Shown one piece after another: positions 1-3,943 of a DNA stretch of 5,052 bases (positions are counted from its first letter, which is position 1; every line of letters starts with the position of its first letter). The stretch is from NCBI GenBank assembly GCA_003650975.1, contig QMSU01000104.1:1-5052 (forward strand). The letters are read 5' to 3'. Origin of the DNA: Thermoplasmata archaeon. Its GTDB lineage: Archaea > Thermoplasmatota > E2 > UBA202 > JdFR-43. Position numbers and translations under genes: made by a program. Below the pieces are notes generated by a model that saw only the letters and a list, made by a program, of their open reading frames with translations, searched no databases and had not been told where the DNA came from.

Positions 1-800
1 GCCACCAGCTGCCCCAGCGTGAGGTGAAATCCCTCAACGGTGACCACAATGGAAACCGGTTTTTTGTACGAGGTGCCCTCGGATATCACCTCCAGCATGA
101 TGAAATGCGTGGTGGCCTGGGTATATACTCTTTCATGGGGTGTGGTGAAATAGACGTAAAAGGTGGCCTCCCCCCGCGGTGGGAGGATGATGGGAGACTG
201 GGAAATGCCCACGTTCCATCCCGGAGGGCGGTGCTTTGTGGAGATGGTGAACCGGTCCTCACGGTTGACATAGTTGACAATTGTTACCGGTACGCTGTAT
301 ATCCGTTCCTGCCTTCCGTGGATGAATGTCTTGTTCACCTTTACATCGAAGGAGTGATACTGAGCCACCTTCACCTGAAAGGTATAGTTCCCATAGTACC
401 AGTTGCCGTAGATATCCCTGAATCTTCCGGAAACATGGATGGATGCCGTGTTGGATGGGCGGGCAGATGCCGCAACCATCACATGACCATCCGCCGTCTC
501 GTTGGGGCCGGTGAACCGGGACGTGGGAGAGACATAGGCAATCCACCCCTCTCCTTCCACATCCACCGTAAACTCGGTGTAAAAGTTATAGCCCTTGGTG
601 AGTGTTCCTCCATTGTAGTATTTGAAGCGGAAATAGTGGCTGTCACTGGGCCTCACCTCGGCGATGACATCACCCACCGGCTCTATCTGCATATTGATGA
701 ATTTGTCAAAAATGCCGGCGTGCGCCTGCTCAGCAGGAAGAATAATGCCGCATGTGAGAGGAATTAAAAGAATGAGAAGAAAGAGGCATGCAATACGCAT
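1..800 (-). CDS. Exported Ig-like (NEW3-like) surface protein, 3' end outside window
   Basis: This is an open frame of 266 full codons with no stop, continuing past the left edge. Its ATG (798-800) lies one base after the TAA of the upstream gene (TAA-C-ATG), so the two are almost certainly co-transcribed and translationally coupled. I see no promoter or strong ribosome site of its own. Residues 1-28 form a signal peptide: a short basic start (MR), a long hydrophobic core and an AHA-type cleavage site before GIFDKF. The mature part is rich in beta strands, with many aromatic residues and N-glycosylation sequons (NET near 100, NYT near 138, NKT near 156). Residues about 192-225 (PPGW, then LPPRGEATFYVYFTTP) match the 'P-x-W ... 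LPPG ... P' pattern of NEW3/CARDB-type Ig-like domains. A second beta-sandwich probably fills about 35-148. I recognise no enzyme motif. It is probably a secreted or surface-attached structural or binding protein. A C-terminal anchor, if present, lies outside the window. Confidence is high that it is a gene and low on its function. Confidence 0.88.
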   Translation of the reverse strand, partial: MRIACLFLLILLIPLTCGIILPAEQAHAGIFDKFINMQIEPVGDVIAEVRPSDSHYFRFKYYNGGTLTKGYNFYTEFTVDVEGEGWIAYVSPTSRFTGPNETADGHVMVAASARPSNTASIHVSGRFRDIYGNWYYGNYTFQVKVAQYHSFDVKVNKTFIHGRQERIYSVPVTIVNYVNREDRFTISTKHRPPGWNVGISQSPIILPPRGEATFYVYFTTPHERVYTQATTHFIMLEVISEGTSYKKPVSIVVTVEGFHLTLGQLV

Positions 801-801
801 G

Positions 802-1740
802 TTACTTTTTCTTCCTGGCAATGAGCAGGCCGGCTATCGCCAATCCTGCTATGAGCACCAGCGCATCAAAGCCGGGTACGTAGAAACCCTTGTTCTTGGC
901 AAGGAAATATGCCTGCGATTCGTAGGTGGTTATCTGGTCAAGCTCATCTGTTCTCCTGGTCCATTTTCCTCCCTGGTATTCATAGTATGGCGCCTCTGCT
1001 CTCGCCTTAGCCTTTATGGCAAATCCCTGCCAGTCATTATGGTAGGAAATGGCGGTACCGTGCGGTGATGTGAGGGTGACGGAAACGGTTGCATAGGGGA
1101 ATGTTTCGTCGCCTGGCTGCTTTGCCTCAATGACCACGGTGGAAGGGCTTATGATGTACTGCCAGTCGCCCGGTTCTTCCATGGCTGTCAGGTCCACAAT
1201 GACACGGGAATTGCCATAGTTATACACATCCACCAGAAATGGCAGTTCTCTGTCCGGAGCTGTCCGTGCTATTGGCTGTATTGAACTCACGGTGATTTCG
1301 GTGAAGGGATTGTATCCCACAATCACGGAGAGTTTTGTTTCATCAAGCGTACGGAACAATCCTCCAGTGACCAGTCTTCCCCGCACTGCCACGTCAACCG
1401 AACCTGAAGAACCTGCCACCACATCGTGCTGGCTCACCTTCAGAATCAGGAATATTTCCTTGGTGACCCCCGGTTTGAGTACAAAGGTCTGCGGTGATGC
1501 CACAACGGTAAGCCAGCTCGGGCTTCCCTCCACAGAAACCTCAACGTATGCCGGCATCATGCCAAAGAAATACGGCTGGTACTCCACACTCAGCTTTATC
1601 TGTTGAAGACCATATCGCTCCACGTACGAGATGGAGGTGTCCGGTGTTGCATCTATTTTCCCCCACGATAACGCCTCGCTGCTCTGAGAACAGAGGAGAG
1701 CAGCAATAGCCACAGCCACTATAATCATTTTCTTAATCAT
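802..1740 (-). CDS. Exported Ig-like protein with PGF-type C-terminal sorting signal
   Basis: This is a complete 312-residue protein. Residues 1-23 form a signal peptide (MIKK, hydrophobic stretch, cleavage near SEA/LS). The mature chain looks like two Ig-like beta-sandwich domains. The first (about 45-141) has the NEW3-like run SPSWLTVVASP followed by FVLKPGVTKEIFLILKV. The second (about 145-248) has PGDWQYIISPSTVVIEAKQPG. A linker rich in Tyr, Arg and Asp (about 250-283) leads to VPGF (288-291), a hydrophobic helix of about 17 residues, and the tail ARKKK. This three-part end (PGF, membrane helix, basic cluster) resembles the PGF-CTERM signal recognised by archaeosortase A, which replaces the helix with a lipid anchor. 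It could instead be a plain C-terminal membrane anchor. The start is supported by the signal peptide, by AGGGG 6 bases before the ATG, and by a TATA-like box 35-46 bases upstream. The next gene begins one base after the stop. The biological role is unknown. Function as an S-layer-associated or binding protein is inference. Confidence 0.92.
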   Translation of the reverse strand: MIKKMIIVAVAIAALLCSQSSEALSWGKIDATPDTSISYVERYGLQQIKLSVEYQPYFFGMMPAYVEVSVEGSPSWLTVVASPQTFVLKPGVTKEIFLILKVSQHDVVAGSSGSVDVAVRGRLVTGGLFRTLDETKLSVIVGYNPFTEITVSSIQPIARTAPDRELPFLVDVYNYGNSRVIVDLTAMEEPGDWQYIISPSTVVIEAKQPGDETFPYATVSVTLTSPHGTAISYHNDWQGFAIKAKARAEAPYYEYQGGKWTRRTDELDQITTYESQAYFLAKNKGFYVPGFDALVLIAGLAIAGLLIARKKK

Positions 1741-1746
1741 TTTAAA

Positions 1747-1751
1747 CCCCT
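1747..1751 (-). promoter_or_regulatory. Ribosome binding site (AGGGG) of the 312-residue exported protein
   Basis: On the minus strand AGGGG is followed by TTTAAA and then the ATG at 1740. AGGGG can pair with the conserved anti-Shine-Dalgarno CCUCC using one G-U pair. The same GGGGTT core precedes the starts at 3064 and 3944. Confidence 0.6.
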
Positions 1752-1774
1752 AGATAATCTGTTATTGGGAAATG

Positions 1775-1786
1775 CATATTTATTTT
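1775..1786 (-). promoter_or_regulatory. TATA-like promoter box for the exported-protein operon
   Basis: The minus strand reads AAATAAATATGC, preceded by a purine-rich BRE-like GAAAA. The usual archaeal spacing of about 27 bases puts the transcription start near 1753, leaving a leader of about 12 bases that just includes AGGGG. The box lies immediately beyond the stop of the PRC-barrel gene, so the two exported genes probably have their own promoter, although read-through from upstream is also possible. Confidence 0.5.
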
Positions 1787-1791
1787 TTTCC

Positions 1792-2073
1792 TCACTCTTC
1801 CTCCTCTTCTTCCTCTTCTTCCTCTTCTTTCTCTTCAGGAATCTCCACCTTCTCCGGGAAAAAGCACAGTATGATGATGTCGCCGACAGCGGAAACCCAC
1901 CGGTAGGGAACCGCAACATCCATGCCGCCCTCCACCCTGTGCTTGTTGGTATCGGTGAGAATGAGCTTTGCCACCTTTCTTTCCTCGATGTCCAGCAGCA
2001 CGTCTCTCACTTCACCCACATACATTCCTTTATTTGTATAAACCGGCACATTTATGAAATCTGTCACTTCCAT
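1792..2073 (-). CDS. PRC-barrel domain protein with poly-glutamate tail
   Basis: This is a 93-residue protein. Residues 1-72 fit the archaeal PRC-barrel fold. They include an N-terminal VTDFINVPVYTNKGMYVGEV, then VRDVLLDIEERKVAKLIL (the typical 'G-x-V-x-D-v-x-hDhe' strand pair) and the closing VPYRWVSAVGDIIIL. It has no signal peptide or membrane segment, so it is cytosolic. Residues 80-93 are an acidic tail ending in eleven consecutive glutamates. Small stand-alone PRC-barrel proteins are widespread in euryarchaea. Some (the CdpB proteins of Haloferax) bind SepF and take part in FtsZ-based division, while other PRC domains occur in RNA metabolism or are uncharacterised. A division role here is possible but unproven, because no division gene lies nearby. 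It has its own AT-rich promoter and GTGGG just before the ATG, 109 bases after the zinc-ribbon gene. Confidence 0.9.
   Translation of the reverse strand: MEVTDFINVPVYTNKGMYVGEVRDVLLDIEERKVAKLILTDTNKHRVEGGMDVAVPYRWVSAVGDIIILCFFPEKVEIPEEKEEEEEEEEEEE
1795..1827 (-). repeat. 9-bp tandem repeat encoding Glu-11 at the C-terminus of the PRC-barrel protein
   Basis: On the coding strand the unit GAAGAGGAA repeats about 3.7 times with one substitution, giving eleven Glu codons directly before the TGA stop. The run is pure purine on one strand. Such tracts can change length by slippage in multiples of three without breaking the frame. Confidence 0.85.
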
Positions 2074-2094
2074 TTTCCCACAACCTTAATATCG

Positions 2095-2111
2095 AATTAT
2101 TTTAAATAATT
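2095..2111 (-). promoter_or_regulatory. TATA-like AT-rich dyad upstream of the PRC-barrel gene
   Basis: The element is a 7-bp inverted repeat, AATTATT (2095-2101) and AATAATT (2105-2111), with a 3-base centre. On the minus strand it includes ATTTAAAATAA, a plausible TATA box. Its centre is about 30 bases before the ATG at 2073, which predicts a nearly leaderless transcript. The remaining part of the 2074-2182 gap shows nothing I can assign. Confidence 0.45.
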
Positions 2112-2182
2112 ATGCCTGTCTTCACTCCTTCTGATAATAAGGCAGTCGAGTGTGGACGGTGCGCGGGCATTTCTGACGATCT

Positions 2183-2365
2183 CTAATCGCTGTCGCACCC
2201 TCCCTCCCCGGTGTGCCTGGCCTTCCTGATTTCCTCTGCAAGCTCTCCGTCCTCCACAATCAGCGCCCCTATGTACCCGCACTCCCTGCATCGCCATCTG
2301 CTCCAGTCCTGCGGGATTATCCACTCGATATTTGATGAGCCACAGCGGGGGCAGTATTTGACCAT
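2183..2365 (-). CDS. 60-residue zinc-ribbon protein
   Basis: This small cytosolic protein has two CxxC knuckles at Cys5/Cys8 (CPRCGS) and Cys26/Cys29 (CRECGY), separated by 17 residues. This is the layout of a rubredoxin-like zinc ribbon binding one Zn ion. The connecting segment IEWIIPQDWSRWR and the following YIGALIVEDGELAEEIRKA match a conserved archaeal pattern of stand-alone zinc ribbons as I remember it ('W-x-x-P-x-x-W-S-x-W ... CGY-x-G ... EDG-x-LA-x-EIRK'). The function of that group is unknown to me. Nucleic-acid or protein binding would be usual for the fold. The tail GEGGCDSD adds a fifth Cys. The ATG fits a leaderless start: only 30 bases separate it from the ATG of the divergent LysE-family gene. 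No other candidate start is reasonable. Confidence 0.88.
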   Translation of the reverse strand: MVKYCPRCGSSNIEWIIPQDWSRWRCRECGYIGALIVEDGELAEEIRKARHTGEGGCDSD

Positions 2366-2395
2366 GAAATTAATTTATACGGGCTATATATCACT
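2366..2395. promoter_or_regulatory. 30-bp divergent promoter region, both genes probably leaderless
   Basis: Only 30 bases separate the ATG of the zinc-ribbon gene (minus) from the ATG of the LysE-family gene (plus). The region holds two TATA-like elements, AATTTATA near 2372-2379 and CTATATAT near 2384-2391, both nearly symmetric and so usable on either strand. The first lies at the right distance upstream of 2396 for a start on or next to the plus-strand ATG, and the second likewise for the minus strand. There is no room for Shine-Dalgarno sites, and none is visible. Confidence 0.6.
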
Positions 2396-2986
2396 ATGGA
2401 TTTCCTCTCGTTCATTGCAACGGTGCTCTTTCTCTCGCTGAGCGGTGTGCTGATGCCCGGTCCCGTGTTTGCCACCACCATTGCGGAGGGACAGAAGAAC
2501 CGTTCCGCCGGCCTTCTGATAGCCACAGGGCATGCCATTGTGGAGGTGCCCATCATTCTCTTCCTTTTCTTTTTCGGGAAACTGGAGATGAGCACCGCAG
2601 TGAGGGCAACGATAGGCATTGCAGGGGGCATCGTTCTGCTCTATTTTGCATTCTCTGCGCTGCATGAAAAGGAGGAACAACCGCTGAAAGGAATTTTCGC
2701 CGGCATAGCCCTGAGCTCGCTGAATCCCTATTTTATCATGTGGTGGCTCACCGTCGGCTTTACGCTCGCAATAAAGGCATCCTATTTTGGAATCATGGGG
2801 CTTGTGGCCCTCATCATATTTCACGAAGGCTGCGATTTTGCCTGGTATGGAGTTGTGGCATATGCCTCCAACAAGGGGGTGAGATTTAAAAGGGTGCAGA
2901 GAGTGCTTATGGCAATCTCGTTCTCCCTCATGGTATTTTTCGGCATCTATTTTATTTACGATGGCATAAAAAGCATGATGAGCTGA
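2396..2986 (+). CDS. LysE/RhtB-family membrane exporter
   Basis: This 196-residue integral membrane protein has about six hydrophobic segments (roughly 4-28, 38-60, 68-88, 99-126, 130-156 and 168-190), the usual size and layout of the LysE family. Family members export amino acids or related small molecules using the ion gradient. Diagnostic features are the first-helix PGPVFA (21-26), GH at 45-46 followed by an intramembrane Glu50 (GHAIVEVP), and SSLNPYFIMWW (107-117) with the conserved Asn-Pro of the fourth helix. HEGCDFAWY (143-151) resembles the 'D-x-x-W-Y' of archaeal members. The loop at 90-98 (HEKEEQPLK) is charged, as expected on the cytosolic side. Substrate cannot be read from the sequence, so a name such as lysE or rhtB would be over-precise. 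The start agrees with the normal family N-terminus and with a leaderless promoter shared with the zinc-ribbon gene. Confidence 0.92.
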   Translation: MDFLSFIATVLFLSLSGVLMPGPVFATTIAEGQKNRSAGLLIATGHAIVEVPIILFLFFFGKLEMSTAVRATIGIAGGIVLLYFAFSALHEKEEQPLKGIFAGIALSSLNPYFIMWWLTVGFTLAIKASYFGIMGLVALIIFHEGCDFAWYGVVAYASNKGVRFKRVQRVLMAISFSLMVFFGIYFIYDGIKSMMS

Positions 2987-3022
2987 TGCACCCCTGCAGA
3001 TACAGGAAAAGAAGAGGCATAA

Positions 3023-3031
3023 CATTTATAA
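3023..3031 (+). promoter_or_regulatory. TATA box for the 147-residue secreted protein
   Basis: CATTTATAA lies 33-41 bases before the ATG at 3064, predicting a start near 3052-3054 and a leader of about 10 bases. The box sits inside a spaced inverted repeat, ACATT (3022-3026) and AATGT (3041-3045), which might be an operator. That reading is weak. Confidence 0.5.
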
Positions 3032-3053
3032 TTGAAACATAATGTAATAATGT

Positions 3054-3057
3054 GGGG
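3054..3057 (+). promoter_or_regulatory. GGGG ribosome binding site that decides the ATG 3064 start
   Basis: GGGGTTGAAT directly precedes the ATG, with GGGG 6 bases upstream. It has the same form and spacing as the sites before the genes starting at 1740 (minus strand) and 3944. If translation began at GTG 3052 this site would be inside the coding sequence. Confidence 0.55.
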
Positions 3058-3063
3058 TTGAAT

Positions 3064-3507
3064 ATGAAGAGGAGAATTCCCATTCAGGGTCTCATGGTTC
3101 TCGCTTTAATAACGGGTTTTATGGTATCCCCATTGTTCTCCGGGTTGACATATGGCCAGAAAGCACATCATGAAAATATTGAAATTGGAATATATGCCGG
3201 TGTTTATGGACATACCGATGGAAATGCCGGACTGGGATGGGTTGTATCGGTATATAACAGCGGAAACAACACAGTGAATGTAACCTATGAAATACGGTGG
3301 GCTAATCTTCGCGGTGCACCGGTTAGATCAGAGGAAGGAACATTCAATGTGAATCCTCACATGGTGGTGCAATTTGCGGGGATAGATTGGGTTCATCCAC
3401 CATTTCCGGTGCTCCGCATTACCATTTCGGTGCAGACTCAGAATGTCACGGTTTCAAGGAGCGGTATTGAAGTATTCCCGTTTGTCATTTTTCCTGCAAA
3501 ACTATAA
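3064..3507 (+). CDS. Secreted single-domain beta-sandwich protein, function unknown
   Basis: This is a 147-residue protein of no family I recognise. Residues 1-32 form a signal peptide: basic MKRR, hydrophobic core and a cleavage site near TYGQ. The mature part of about 115 residues is predicted all-beta: IEIGIYAGVYG, LGWVVSVYNSGNNTVNVTYEIRWANL, then a run ending in VLRITISVQTQNVTVS. This pattern, with Asn-Thr sequons and the motif 'V-x-N-x-G-N-x-T-x-x-V', resembles CARDB/Ig-like domains. It has no C-terminal anchor, so it is probably released or held by partners. I chose ATG 3064 over the in-frame GTG at 3052. The ATG gives the basic signal-peptide start and places GGGG (3054-3057) 6 bases upstream, and the TATA box points to transcription beginning at about 3053, inside that GTG. 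The gap from LysE (2987-3063) contains no other gene. Confidence 0.8.
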   Translation: MKRRIPIQGLMVLALITGFMVSPLFSGLTYGQKAHHENIEIGIYAGVYGHTDGNAGLGWVVSVYNSGNNTVNVTYEIRWANLRGAPVRSEEGTFNVNPHMVVQFAGIDWVHPPFPVLRITISVQTQNVTVSRSGIEVFPFVIFPAKL

Positions 3508-3510
3508 ATA
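3501..3510 (+). promoter_or_regulatory. TATA box overlapping the stop codon of the secreted-protein gene
   Basis: ACTATAAATA matches the archaeal TATA consensus well, and the TAA stop at 3505-3507 lies inside it. The expected start is near 3531-3534, giving a leader of about 28 bases for the gene at 3561. Just downstream is a short dyad, TAGGA (3509-3513) and TCCTA (3519-3523), between box and start, a position where repressors commonly bind. Confidence 0.55.
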
Positions 3511-3531
3511 GGAGCGTGTCCTACCCTATTA

Positions 3532-3548
3532 CTCCACACATGGTGGAG
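3532..3548 (+). promoter_or_regulatory. Leader hairpin covering the Shine-Dalgarno of the CxxC-x17-CxxC gene
   Basis: CTCCAC (3532-3537) pairs perfectly with GTGGAG (3543-3548) across the 5-base loop ACATG. The right arm lies within GGTGGAG, the best Shine-Dalgarno match in the window, about 12 bases before the ATG at 3561. The left arm is near the predicted transcript start. Folding would hide the ribosome site, so a control role is possible. Confidence 0.45.
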
Positions 3549-3560
3549 AAGGGTATATAA

Positions 3561-3728
3561 ATGTATAGAGAAGGAAGAAACGGCAGCGGATTCAACCGGC
3601 CACCAAGAGAGATGCATAAGGTGATATGCTCCGATTGCGGCAAGGAAACCGAAGTGCCGTTCAAACCAACAGAAGGAAGACCTGTGTACTGCAGGGAATG
3701 TTTTAGTAAGCACAGAAGCAGGTATTGA
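3561..3728 (+). CDS. 55-residue CxxC-x17-CxxC zinc-binding domain protein
   Basis: This small basic cytosolic protein starts MYREGRNGSGFNRPPREM and carries one zinc-binding module at 23-47. The module has Cys23/Cys26 (CSDCGK), the core EVPFKPTEGRPVYC, and Cys44/Cys47 (CRECF). The 17-residue spacing and the 'VPF-x-P ... RPVYC-x-x-CF' core match the CxxC-x17-CxxC domain found in short or tandem proteins of archaea and some bacteria. The function of the family is not established as far as I know, and nucleic-acid binding is a guess from the Arg/Lys-rich flanks (C-terminal SKHRSRY). The start at 3561 is supported by GGTGGAG upstream. An alternative Met18 (3612) would give a 38-residue form. That form becomes plausible if the TATA-like GGTATATAAAT at 3552-3562 is used, since the transcript would then begin after 3561. 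A terminator-like hairpin begins at the stop codon. Confidence 0.87.
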   Translation: MYREGRNGSGFNRPPREMHKVICSDCGKETEVPFKPTEGRPVYCRECFSKHRSRY

Positions 3729-3747
3729 GAGAATCAATCTCAATTTT
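3724..3747 (+). terminator. Hairpin plus T-run at the end of the CxxC-x17-CxxC gene
   Basis: ATTGAGA (3724-3730) and TCTCAAT (3738-3744) form a perfect 7-bp stem with a 7-base loop. The T-run TTTT (3744-3747) begins at the base of the stem. The left arm includes the TGA stop codon. Archaeal termination depends mainly on the T-tract, so this short run is a plausible but modest terminator. Confidence 0.5.
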
Positions 3748-3783
3748 GACGATAGCTTATATGAAAACATTATCTCCGTCATC

Positions 3784-3808
3784 TGGGGCTCGATGCCCCA
3801 CCATTTTT
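3784..3808 (+). terminator. GC-rich hairpin followed by T5
   Basis: TGGGGC (3784-3789) pairs with GCCCCA (3795-3800) around the loop TCGAT, followed by CCA and five Ts (3804-3808). It is a stronger stem than the preceding hairpin and probably a second, back-up terminator before the PKD gene. The rest of the 3729-3943 spacer holds no gene I can support, only the promoter described next. Confidence 0.55.
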
Positions 3809-3886
3809 ACCGCCTATGAAGGGAAACGCATGAAGATGACTGCGATTTCGGGCATGAACTCAAAAAAAACTGTTCCGGTTTTGCAA

Positions 3887-3902
3887 CGAAAGATATAAAT
3901 TA
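3887..3902 (+). promoter_or_regulatory. BRE and TATA box for the PKD-repeat gene
   Basis: CGAAAG followed by ATATAAATTA fits the archaeal BRE-TATA arrangement. The expected start is about 3921-3924, leaving a leader of about 20 bases that contains AGGGG. A second AT-rich stretch (AATTACAAATATC, 3911-3923) is a weaker candidate. Confidence 0.6.
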
Positions 3903-3933
3903 AAACTGTAAATTACAAATATCAAAAATAGAC

Positions 3934-3938
3934 AGGGG
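3934..3938 (+). promoter_or_regulatory. Ribosome binding site (AGGGG) of the PKD-repeat gene
   Basis: AGGGGTTACT directly precedes the ATG at 3944, with GGGG 5 bases upstream. It is nearly identical to the element before the 312-residue exported protein and supports this start for a signal-peptide-bearing product. Confidence 0.6.
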
Positions 3939-3943
3939 TTACT

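Noticed and set aside
24..767. 247-codon plus-strand open frame opposite the left-edge exported gene
   Set aside because: It lies antisense to a frame with a clear signal peptide, beta-domain pattern and coupling to the upstream gene. Its own product has an unnatural mix of Gly, Arg, His and Cys and no recognisable start signals.
2993..3005. Small inverted repeat CCTG/CAGG after the LysE stop as a terminator
   Set aside because: It has a stem of only 4 bp and no T-run follows, so it is not convincing.
2384..3025. 213-codon minus-strand open frame opposite the LysE-family gene
   Set aside because: The opposite strand encodes an unmistakable LysE-family transporter. The antisense product is rich in His, Cys and Lys, has no domain, and its start region overlaps the TATA box of the next gene.
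3052..3063. GTG at 3052 as start of the secreted 147-residue protein
   Set aside because: The predicted transcript start lies at about the same position, and the GTG contains the ribosome site for ATG 3064. Starting at the ATG gives a typical basic signal-peptide beginning (MKRR).
3829..3870. Possible C/D-box guide RNA (AGATGAC and nearby ATGA-like boxes)
   Set aside because: There is no matching D box (CUGA) at the right distance and no terminal pairing stem, so the match is by chance.
3761..3898. 45-codon plus-strand open frame in the spacer before the PKD gene (starts MKTLSPSSGARCP)
   Set aside because: It has no Shine-Dalgarno site and no properly spaced TATA box. It runs straight through the GC-rich hairpin and T-run and ends inside the TATA box of the PKD gene. 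The product shows no domain or conserved pattern.
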